The position numbers were made by a program, and so were the translations under genes. From the NCBI GenBank assembly GCA_029939015.1, contig JAOZTV010000015.1, positions 1 to 20,404 of the forward strand: a DNA stretch of 20,404 bases, read 5' to 3'. Below the pieces are notes generated by a model. The model did no database searches. It had not been told where the DNA came from and saw only the letters and a list, made by a program, of their open reading frames with translations. Of the stretch, positions 14,793-20,404 are shown one piece after another. The DNA comes from Candidatus Aminicenantota bacterium. GTDB lineage: Bacteria > Acidobacteriota > Aminicenantia > UBA2199. Position 1 is the stretch's first letter, and each line of letters begins with the position of its first letter.

Positions 14793-15629
14793 ATGTTAAA
14801 TAATAGTTTTTTACATATCCCATCTGTTGGAGCGTCAACTGAAAAAAAAATATGGGATATAGGAATAGAGTCGATGGATGATTTTCTTAAATCAGCACCA
14901 CAATTTTTGTCAATTAAAAAACGCAAAAAAATGGAAGAACATATAGTTTTATCTAAAGAAAAAATTATAGAAAAAAATGCTCGTTTTTTTTATGATAGTT
15001 TACCATCCAAAGAACATTGGAGATTATTTAAAGAACATCAAGATTCTGCAGTATATCTGGATATTGAAACTACAGGTATGGAATCATGGGATATAATATC
15101 AACAATTGCTCTTTATGATGGTGCAAATATTAATTATTATGTGAATGGAAAAAATTTGAACGATTTTAAAAAAGATATTCAGAAATACGAAGTTATAATT
15201 ACATATAACGGAAAAACTTTTGATATTCCTTTTATTGAAAGGTATTTCAATATAAATATAAATCACATACAGCTTGACCTGAGATATATCCTTAGAAGTC
15301 TCGGTTATTCAGGCGGTTTAAAGTCATGTGAAAAACAATTCGGGATTGGAAGAACCGGAAGTCTTGCAGATGTTGACGGTATGCTTGCCGTTTACCTCTG
15401 GAAAGATTATCAAAAAAAAAAAAATCAAAAAACTTTAGATACACTTCTTTCCTACAATATTGAAGATGTACTGAACCTTCAGTACTTAATGATTAATGCC
15501 TATAATAAAAAAATCGAATTATTGCCTTTTGACTTGGCTAAACTACATCTCCCCATAAAACCAGAGAACCCATTTAATATAGATTCAGACACAGTTAATA
15601 GGATACAAAGCCAGTATTTTTATTATTAA
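14793..15629 (+). CDS. DEDDy 3'-5' exonuclease-like protein (YprB RNase H-like)
   Basis: 278-residue protein of the YprB-type ribonuclease H-like family. Residues 5-35 (LHIPSVGASTEKKIWDIGIESMDDFL) look like a helix-hairpin-helix nucleic-acid-binding segment. From about 85 the exonuclease fold appears, with Asp90 and Glu92 in YLDIETTG, Asp134 in NGKTFDIPF, and Tyr211 with Asp215 in YNIEDVLNL, the full DEDDy set for two-metal catalysis. It probably trims single-stranded DNA or RNA; the natural substrate is unknown. The start is clear, with AGGAG (14782-14786) six bases before the ATG. It is co-directional with the hemolysin III gene, likely one transcript. Confidence 0.88.
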   Translation: MLNNSFLHIPSVGASTEKKIWDIGIESMDDFLKSAPQFLSIKKRKKMEEHIVLSKEKIIEKNARFFYDSLPSKEHWRLFKEHQDSAVYLDIETTGMESWDIISTIALYDGANINYYVNGKNLNDFKKDIQKYEVIITYNGKTFDIPFIERYFNININHIQLDLRYILRSLGYSGGLKSCEKQFGIGRTGSLADVDGMLAVYLWKDYQKKKNQKTLDTLLSYNIEDVLNLQYLMINAYNKKIELLPFDLAKLHLPIKPENPFNIDSDTVNRIQSQYFYY

Positions 15630-15690
15630 ATGGCACTATTTTTTTTTTAGTTGAAATATATCTATATTTATCATATAATTTTGTTGGAAA
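15630..15690. promoter_or_regulatory. promoter of the HEPN remnant/MNT locus
   Basis: TTGAAA (15651-15656) and a perfect TATAAT (15674-15679) with a 17-base spacer. Transcription is expected near 15686, only about five bases before the ATG of the HEPN fragment, so the message would be nearly leaderless. A run of ten T at 15641-15650 precedes it but no stem accompanies it. Confidence 0.7.
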
Positions 15691-15804
15691 ATGGAAACTA
15701 TAGAACATATTAATTATTGGATCAAATCAGCAGATAATGATATGGATGTAGCTCAAAATTTATTTAAAAATGAAAAATATGACTGGTGCTTGTTTTATGG
15801 CTAA
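15691..15804 (+). pseudogene. truncated HEPN-domain toxin (37 codons)
   Basis: Open frame METIEHINYWIKSADNDMDVA...EKYDWCLFYG ending in TAA at 15802-15804. This is the start of a HEPN-domain protein: the YWIKSADNDMDVAQNLF helix and the second helix KYDWCLFYG, which in whole members runs on into H-L-x-x-E-K-x-L-K and, further on, the RxxxxH RNase motif. Everything after residue 37 is missing, so no ribonuclease can be made. The cut falls exactly at the point where the ATG of the antitoxin begins: the shared bases TTTTATGG serve both frames. It has a good promoter but no real ribosome site beyond GGA. Confidence 0.75.
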
Positions 15805-16114
15805 AATCCCTGACAAAATAACGGAAATAATCAAAAAATATTTAGCAACTCTTAAAAAAAACAATATTCCCATAAAAAAAGCAATCCTTTTTGGCAGCTA
15901 TGCAAATGGTAGCAATACTAAATGGAGCGATATCGACCTTGCAATAGTATCTGAGTTATTTGAAGGCAATAGAATAGATGACAGAAATAAAATCAGACAA
16001 ATCACATTATCAATAAGTACCGATCTTGAAGTATTACCATATAAACCGGAAGATTTTAATTCAGCAAATCCTTTTGTAAAAGAAATAATTAACTCAGGTA
16101 TTGTGTTTATTTGA
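15797..16114 (+). CDS. MNT-type nucleotidyltransferase (orphan antitoxin)
   Basis: 105-residue minimal nucleotidyltransferase. The active-site pattern is complete: GSYANGSNTKWSDIDLAIVS (Gly-Ser, ten residues, Asp-x-Asp) and a third acidic residue in STDLEVLPY. MNT proteins of this kind neutralise HEPN toxins by adding AMP units to them. The ATG at 15797 is chosen because the family usually opens near MAKIPDKI; an upstream ATG at 15770 would add nine residues that read as HEPN gene sequence in a shifted frame. It has no ribosome site of its own and overlaps the end of the truncated HEPN frame by eight bases, so translation may depend on termination of that frame. Its 3' end overlaps the convergent LuxR gene by 21 bases. 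Confidence 0.85.
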   Translation: MAKIPDKITEIIKKYLATLKKNNIPIKKAILFGSYANGSNTKWSDIDLAIVSELFEGNRIDDRNKIRQITLSISTDLEVLPYKPEDFNSANPFVKEIINSGIVFI

Positions 16115-17062
16115 GTTTATAAACAATTTTGTTAATTGAACCCTGTTTGTTACTTCTAATTTTTTAAATATTCTATAGTTATGGTCTTTAATAGTCTGGG
16201 TTGATAAAAACAGTTTATCTGCAATTTCTTTATTTGTAAGTCCATCACAGATTAAATTTATGATTTTAGTTTCAGTTTCAGATATTTTTTTTGATTCTAA
16301 AAGATTATTAAAATTTTCAGAAGAATTTTTATCTAATGACAGGTCATAATAATAAAGTCGCAACACTTTTTTTATAAATAATAATGGTATAAGATTAAAC
16401 ATTAATAAGAAAATCAGAGAAGATATAAAAGTTTGAATATCATTGGATATGTTTGTAAATATTGATAGTGGTATCATAGAAATAATTATTAAAAATACAA
16501 ATAAACATCCATAGGAAAATTTTAATATAATGTTTTTTTTTATCAAATCTAAATTGTTTTTTGATTTAAAAATTGATCTGATAATTTCATAAGTTACTAT
16601 CAACATTCCCAAATAATCTATAATAATATTGATAATTACAGGAATTGGAATTCCCTTTTTTTTAATAAAAAAAGAATCTAAGTTTATAAGAAATATTATT
16701 ATCAGTATAAACCAGATAAAGAGTAAAATAAATTTATATTTTTTACTAAAGTTCTCATTATTCAAATTACGAAAGAGAGATATAAAAACCCCAAAAACAA
16801 AAACAAGCAAAATACTGGCAAATAATCTATATGATAATTCAATAGTTCTTGCAAAACCAAATCCAAGGTTTTTAATTAAATTTATCAAAAAATAATTATA
16901 AAATAAGTTAATCGCAGTAGCAAGATTAGTAACTATCATAAAATAAAGAAGATATCTGACAAGAACAGTTTTATATTTTCTTTCTTCAAAATAAGTAATA
17001 TAAATTGTAAGAATTCCAATAGCTAAACCAAGCGTAAACATAATAATAGTAAGATGATTCAT
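16094..17062 (-). CDS. membrane-anchored LuxR-type transcriptional regulator
   Basis: 322-residue protein. Residues 5-235 are very hydrophobic, with about seven membrane helices (for example 5-24, 34-58, 80-100, 110-128, 141-162, 185-205 and 213-231). After a short linker (DLSLDKNSSENFNNLLESKK) comes a LuxR-type helix-turn-helix at 260-322, with ISETETKIINLICDGLTNKEIADKLFLS, the recognition helix TQTIKDHNYRIFKKL and RVQLTKLF. It would bind DNA from the membrane and sense a membrane or extracytoplasmic cue through its helices; the ligand is unknown. Possible target: the divergent hydrolase operon, since a long palindrome lies between. A possible promoter is TTGAAA/TATTAT at 17099-17071. Confidence 0.87.
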   Translation of the reverse strand: MNHLTIIMFTLGLAIGILTIYITYFEERKYKTVLVRYLLYFMIVTNLATAINLFYNYFLINLIKNLGFGFARTIELSYRLFASILLVFVFGVFISLFRNLNNENFSKKYKFILLFIWFILIIIFLINLDSFFIKKKGIPIPVIINIIIDYLGMLIVTYEIIRSIFKSKNNLDLIKKNIILKFSYGCLFVFLIIISMIPLSIFTNISNDIQTFISSLIFLLMFNLIPLLFIKKVLRLYYYDLSLDKNSSENFNNLLESKKISETETKIINLICDGLTNKEIADKLFLSTQTIKDHNYRIFKKLEVTNRVQLTKLFINSNKHNT

Positions 17063-17070
17063 TATTATTC

Positions 17071-17099
17071 ATAATATCATAAAGCAATATTACTTTCAA
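17071..17099 (-). promoter_or_regulatory. possible promoter of the LuxR-type gene
   Basis: Minus-strand TTGAAA (17099-17094) and TATTAT (17076-17071), 17-base spacer. The -10 lies only 9 bases before the ATG at 17062, so the message would be nearly leaderless or start slightly downstream; a second overlapping pair (TTGAAT/TATGAT, also 17 bases apart) sits a few bases upstream and gives a more comfortable distance. Confidence 0.35.
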
Positions 17100-17130
17100 T
17101 TCAAATCCATTCATATTAATTTATATACCA

Positions 17131-17170
17131 ACAACTAAAGTAGTTTTATCAATAAAACTACTTTAGTTGT
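17131..17170. repeat. perfect 19-bp-arm palindrome between divergent genes
   Basis: ACAACTAAAGTAGTTTTAT (17131-17149), a CA centre, and ATAAAACTACTTTAGTTGT (17152-17170). It lies directly upstream of the -35 box of the hydrolase operon and about 70 bases from the LuxR gene start. There is no T-run on either side, which speaks against a terminator and for a regulatory site or a cruciform-forming element. Confidence 0.85.
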
Positions 17171-17171
17171 C

Positions 17172-17199
17172 TTGAAAATATCCATAGAGTAAATATAAT
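17172..17199 (+). promoter_or_regulatory. sigma-70 promoter of the hydrolase operon
   Basis: TTGAAA (17172-17177) and a perfect TATAAT (17194-17199), 16-base spacer. Start of transcription is expected near 17206, followed by AAGGAGGTG at 17211-17219, a near-perfect ribosome site for the TTG start at 17224. The -35 begins two bases after the 19-bp palindrome, so a protein on the palindrome could touch RNA polymerase. Confidence 0.75.
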
Positions 17200-17223
17200 A
17201 TGTGCATCACAAGGAGGTGTATT

Positions 17224-18645
17224 TTGAAAAAACTTACAATATTAAGTCTTATAATAATCTTTATTGTCATAATCATTTTAACATCAATGATTATTTTTCC
17301 AGATAACGAAAGCAAAAACATTAATAAGTGGATAAAAACAACTCCCAGTGAAACAGAACTGGATCCAGAGTTATTATTTAAAATGGATAAAGACATCAAA
17401 AACAATAAATTTGCCAATATACATAGTGTATTGATAGTAAGAAAAGGCAAACTTGTTTTTGAGACCTATGCAAACGGTTACACGAAAACTAAACAACAAT
17501 ATACTGCTTCAGTTTCAAAGAGTGTAGGATCTATTCTAGTTGGAATTGCTATGGATAAAAACTTTATACCTGATTTAAAAGAAGGCTTACTGAAAAAGCC
17601 TCTGGGTGAAATTTATCCAAGGTATAAAAAACTAATTGCATCAGATAATGCAAAAAACTCACTAACTTTCCACCATGTATTATCCATGAGTTCTGGAATC
17701 CAATGGGATGAACACTCTTTCCCCTATTCAGATTCCCGTAATTATTGGAATCAGGCACAAGGCAGTAAAGACCCAATAAAATTTCTTTTGGGAAGACAGA
17801 TAACATCAAAACCGGGTTCCACCTTTTATTATAATGGTGCCCTTTCATTAATGATGTCTGAATTAATTACACAAGGCACAGGGGAACCAGCAGATAAATT
17901 GGGAGATAAATACTTATTTGCCCCACTTGGAATCTCAGATTATCGATGGAATAGTTTAAGCAATGGTTTAACTGATATGGCAGGAGGTTTGTATTTACTT
18001 CCAAGAGACATGGCAAAAATAGGCCTTCTATATTTAAATAATGGAAAATGGAATGGAAAACAAATTGTCTCATCTGAATGGGTGGAAATTTCAACCAAAG
18101 CACATATGGTTAACAAAAATTCACCGGACTATGGATACCAATGGTGGTGTGGAGACTTTTATTTTGATTCAAAAAAGGTTAAAACATTCTTAGCATCCGG
18201 TCATGGAGGGCAGCGAATTCATATCTTTCCAGACCTTGATATGGTAGTAGTAATCACTCAGCAGGTATTTAATAATCCCATGGGTCAGATGAATCCAATC
18301 ATTTTATTATCAAACTATATACTGCCTTCAGCTTTCCCAAAAAATAAAAAATTTATCCATTCTAATCCAACCAAAGATAAATTAAAAAAATATATCGGCA
18401 GATATAAGTTTGAAAAAGATGTTTTTGACTGCTATATAAAAGATGGAAATTTAGTTCTGGATGATTCCCAGAACCCACCACTCAGACTAATTTTTAAAGG
18501 AGGTGCCAGATTTACAGGTCTTTATAATAAATTATTACGAGTAGAATGTGTATTTGAATCTGATAAAGAGGGTAAAATAACTGGAATGACTTCCTCATTT
18601 GGATTCAGAAAAAACTATACTCCAAAAATAGAAAAGGAGGGATAA
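17224..18645 (+). CDS. exported beta-lactamase-fold serine hydrolase
   Basis: 473 residues from a TTG start. The start is decided by AGGAGG at 17212-17217, six bases upstream, and by the fact that an ATG at 17200 overlaps the -10 box. It opens with a signal anchor (KKL then hydrophobic residues to about 25). The serine beta-lactamase/penicillin-binding fold has the nucleophile pair Ser96-x-x-Lys99 (TASVSKSVG), Tyr202-x-Asn204 (YYNG), and GHGGQ at 326-330 in place of KTG, as in class C-like esterases and nylon-oligomer hydrolases. After about residue 375 a separate beta-rich domain (KYIGRYKFEKDVFDCYIKDGNLVL) follows, as in many such hydrolases. It is probably a periplasmic or surface esterase/peptidase, not a resistance enzyme. 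It heads an operon; the next ATG follows directly after the stop. Confidence 0.9.
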   Translation: MKKLTILSLIIIFIVIIILTSMIIFPDNESKNINKWIKTTPSETELDPELLFKMDKDIKNNKFANIHSVLIVRKGKLVFETYANGYTKTKQQYTASVSKSVGSILVGIAMDKNFIPDLKEGLLKKPLGEIYPRYKKLIASDNAKNSLTFHHVLSMSSGIQWDEHSFPYSDSRNYWNQAQGSKDPIKFLLGRQITSKPGSTFYYNGALSLMMSELITQGTGEPADKLGDKYLFAPLGISDYRWNSLSNGLTDMAGGLYLLPRDMAKIGLLYLNNGKWNGKQIVSSEWVEISTKAHMVNKNSPDYGYQWWCGDFYFDSKKVKTFLASGHGGQRIHIFPDLDMVVVITQQVFNNPMGQMNPIILLSNYILPSAFPKNKKFIHSNPTKDKLKKYIGRYKFEKDVFDCYIKDGNLVLDDSQNPPLRLIFKGGARFTGLYNKLLRVECVFESDKEGKITGMTSSFGFRKNYTPKIEKEG

Positions 18646-18768
18646 ATGGAAAATCTTGGAAAGGCGATAATAATAATATTAATTCTTTATGGAATGGGTA
18701 AACTAAGCAAAAAAAATGATGCACGAGTTGAAGGCGTATTAAAGAAAATTAAAGATTTTTTTAAATAA
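18646..18768 (+). CDS. small single-helix membrane protein, 40 residues
   Basis: ATG immediately after the hydrolase stop, with AGGAGG at 18635-18640 (five-base spacing), a stronger signal than that of the gene after it. The product begins MENLGKAIIIILILYGMGKL (one membrane helix, about residues 6-18) and ends in a basic, amphipathic tail, SKKNDARVEGVLKKIKDFFK. The stop is TAA at 18766-18768. I do not recognise the family. Position between two exported hydrolases and the strong ribosome site support a real gene, perhaps an inner-membrane partner of one of them. Confidence 0.65.
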   Translation: MENLGKAIIIILILYGMGKLSKKNDARVEGVLKKIKDFFK

Positions 18769-18784
18769 GCAAAGGTATTTAATA

Positions 18785-20344
18785 ATGAAGAATAATTTAA
18801 AACAGGTTACTTTGTTGATTTTGATTTTATTTATATTACCAATCATGGTTCAATCAAAAGTGAAGAAAGATGGAAAAAAAGTTAGTTTAATAGATAAACT
18901 TGCTATTGCTGAAAAAAACAGAGATATTAAAGCAATTAAGACTCTTTATGATGCGAATGCAATTCTCTTTTTAACTGATCTTCCCCCAATATATGGGATA
19001 GATGCAATTATTTCATTATATAAATTCAGCTGGAAAAGACCTAAACGTAATCCAGATAAATATATTAATAATTCAATTAAAAATATGAATAATAAAATCC
19101 ACGAAGATGGTTTTTATTATTTCAAACATAATAATAAAGACAAAAAAACTGCTTATAGATTAATTTCAAAAAAAACAAATGGTTTATTTAAGATTATAGA
19201 ATTCAAATTTGGAAAACATATAATTAATTCAAAAACCCCAAAACTTATAATGCCTACTGGAAAACATCCAATAAGCAGATCTACTTTTTTTTATGACAAA
19301 ACTTCTGAAAAAGACCGGATAGTATCTTTTGAACTTTGGTATCCTGCACAATCTGAAGAACACAAAAAAGCACCTTATCACTCAAAAGCAGTAACTAAAG
19401 CATCAGCTGAATTTCTCGGATGGCCAATGTTTTATAATAGCTATCATTCAAAAATTATTAGCAATTCCTATTCTAATATCAAAGCTTCAGCAGGAAAAAG
19501 ATTTCCAATTATCATCTACCATCATGGCTATAGTGGATTTGCATCTGTATATCAAACAATCTTTGAAGAATTGGCAAGTCATGGGTATATAATAGTAAGT
19601 ATAGCCCATGAAAATGAATCTGCAATCCTGATTAAAGATGAAAAAACTGTGATTAAAACAGATAAAAATAATAAATTTTACAAATCTCATTTTACAGAAT
19701 TAAATGGAACAAAAATCAATGCCTTACAGAATGTAATTCTTAACTCTGATAATCTTAAAAAAAATACAGATGCATATAAAAATCTCATTAAACTGAGTCC
19801 TCTACATAATAAAAGTACCCGCTTATGGGCAATGGATACTAAATTAGTAATTAAAAAACTAAGAGAAATAGATAATAAAGGCTGTAACTTAAAAGAAATT
19901 TTTAACTTTGCTAAAATCGGTATTATGGGTCATTCTGTTGGAGGAGCTACTGCTGGGCAAATGGCAGCAAGTTCAAACCTAATTAAGGCAGGTATCAATC
20001 TTGATGGTTTTCAATTTGGAGATTTAATAAATAAAAGTATAAAGATTCCATTTATGTTTGTCTCCAGTAATAATAGAAGAAATTCATTTATCCGTTATTC
20101 AACCTTTATGCATAATTCCGAAACGATATGCTATCAAGCAATTATTAGAGGTTTCTCCCATGGAACATTTACAGATTTGGCTTTGTTTAAACCAGGAGGC
20201 GAGTCAGATATAAAGCTTCAAAGGGAATTAATTCTGACTTTTTTTGATATATATTTAAAAAATGATAAAAGTAAAGATTTAAAAGAGTTGGAAAACAAAT
20301 ATAATAGGATCATTCTAAGATCAAATAATAAAAAATTAAAATAG
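18785..20344 (+). CDS. exported NTF2-like domain fused to PAF-acetylhydrolase-like alpha/beta hydrolase
   Basis: 519 residues with a Sec signal (MKNNLKQV, then a hydrophobic run to about 23, VQSK). Residues about 33-140 look like an NTF2/SnoaL-type domain (DKLAIAEKNRDIKAIKTLYDANAILF, PPIYGIDAIISLYKF). From about 160 comes an alpha/beta hydrolase of the platelet-activating-factor acetylhydrolase type: SFELWYPAQ, the oxyanion strand IIIYHHGYSGF, HGYIIVSIAHEN, the nucleophile Ser384 in MGHSVGGATA, Asp407 in NLDGF and His459 in GFSHGTFTD. It probably hydrolyses a short-chain lipid ester in the periplasm or outside. The two-domain build is unusual. It starts 16 bases after the 40-residue gene with a modest AAAGG site, and runs into another gene after eight bases. 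Confidence 0.85.
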   Translation: MKNNLKQVTLLILILFILPIMVQSKVKKDGKKVSLIDKLAIAEKNRDIKAIKTLYDANAILFLTDLPPIYGIDAIISLYKFSWKRPKRNPDKYINNSIKNMNNKIHEDGFYYFKHNNKDKKTAYRLISKKTNGLFKIIEFKFGKHIINSKTPKLIMPTGKHPISRSTFFYDKTSEKDRIVSFELWYPAQSEEHKKAPYHSKAVTKASAEFLGWPMFYNSYHSKIISNSYSNIKASAGKRFPIIIYHHGYSGFASVYQTIFEELASHGYIIVSIAHENESAILIKDEKTVIKTDKNNKFYKSHFTELNGTKINALQNVILNSDNLKKNTDAYKNLIKLSPLHNKSTRLWAMDTKLVIKKLREIDNKGCNLKEIFNFAKIGIMGHSVGGATAGQMAASSNLIKAGINLDGFQFGDLINKSIKIPFMFVSSNNRRNSFIRYSTFMHNSETICYQAIIRGFSHGTFTDLALFKPGGESDIKLQRELILTFFDIYLKNDKSKDLKELENKYNRIILRSNNKKLK

Positions 20345-20352
20345 GAGAAAAA

Positions 20353-20404
20353 ATGAAAAATTTATTAAGAGTCATTATTATTATAATTATAATGATAGCA
20401 AAAC
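20353..20404 (+). CDS. start of an exported or membrane protein (cut by window end)
   Basis: ATG at 20353 with AGGAG at 20343-20347 overlapping the stop of the preceding hydrolase. The 17 visible codons, MKNLLRVIIIIIIMIAK, are a basic start followed by a hydrophobic run, that is, a Sec signal or membrane anchor. It is the fourth gene of the hydrolase operon; nothing more can be said. Confidence 0.7.
   Translation, partial: MKNLLRVIIIIIIMIAK

Noticed and set aside
15630..15650. Terminator after the exonuclease gene
   Set aside because: There is a run of ten T but no inverted repeat before it.
15770..15796. ATG at 15770 as start of the MNT protein
   Set aside because: The extra nine residues come from the HEPN coding region in a different frame; the family start corresponds to the ATG at 15797.
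17200..17223. ATG at 17200 as start of the serine hydrolase
   Set aside because: It overlaps the TATAAT -10 box and has no ribosome site; the TTG at 17224 has AGGAGG at the ideal distance and gives a normal signal anchor.
1..20404. tRNA, rRNA, insertion sequences or integrase genes
   Set aside because: No tRNA-like cloverleaf, rRNA stretch, transposase motif or terminal inverted repeats were seen on reading either strand.

Overview
The window is AT-rich (visibly about 30% G+C) bacterial chromosomal DNA, densely coded on both strands. The organism looks like a diderm (Gram-negative type) bacterium. Signs are a sigma-54 activator remnant, receiver/HDOD/GGDEF signalling, several exported enzymes with Sec signals, a formylglycine-generating-enzyme-like exported protein and a beta-propeller remnant. 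Gene content would fit a spirochaete-like or Desulfobacterota-like lineage, but the sequence alone does not settle the phylum. Initiation uses strong AGGAGG-type ribosome sites and some TTG/GTG starts. Many sigma-70-type promoters with 16-17 base spacers can be read directly.

Layout. 1-307: non-coding leader with three related GGCTA/TAGCC palindromes. 308-2798 (+): a two-gene ABC transporter (ATPase plus a roughly 12-helix permease). 2807-4712 (-): an exported SUMF1/FGE-fold protein lacking the catalytic cysteines, followed upstream by wreckage: the 3' part of a beta-propeller gene joined to the AAA+ core of a sigma-54 activator that has lost both its N-terminal and its DNA-binding domains. 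4735-5410 (+): an intact Phd-VapC toxin-antitoxin pair with its own promoter and operator-like palindrome, abutting the truncated end of that activator. 5477-9636 (+): a small parvulin PPIase and a three-gene signalling cassette (REC-PAS-histidine kinase, REC-HDOD, REC-GGDEF), ended by a 15-bp-stem bidirectional terminator. 9714-13903 (-): lipid synthesis genes in the order yceD(DUF177)-rpmF-plsX-fabG-acpP-fabF, with a main promoter before yceD and a second one inside the cluster before acpP. 14106-15629 (+): a hemolysin III/PAQR membrane protein and a DEDDy exonuclease. 15651-16114 (+): a broken HEPN-MNT toxin-antitoxin locus in which the HEPN toxin is cut to 37 codons while the nucleotidyltransferase antitoxin is whole. 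16094-17062 (-): a membrane-anchored LuxR-type regulator. 17131-17170: a 19-bp-arm perfect palindrome in the divergent promoter region. 17224-20404 (+): an operon of exported hydrolases (a beta-lactamase-fold serine hydrolase, an unlisted 40-residue membrane peptide, and an NTF2-like/PAF-acetylhydrolase-like fusion) running into a further gene at the window edge.

How the parts relate. The signalling cassette probably links one soluble kinase to two outputs: protein recruitment through HDOD and cyclic-di-GMP synthesis through GGDEF. The lipid cluster makes phosphatidic-acid precursors and the acyl-ACP elongation enzymes but lacks fabH and fabD here. The LuxR regulator may control the divergent hydrolase operon through the palindrome between them. 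No wholly new multi-gene system is obvious. The best candidates for a second look are the truncated HEPN with a retained MNT, the chimeric gene wreckage, the acpP leader (twin repeats plus hairpin), and the palindrome-controlled hydrolase operon.
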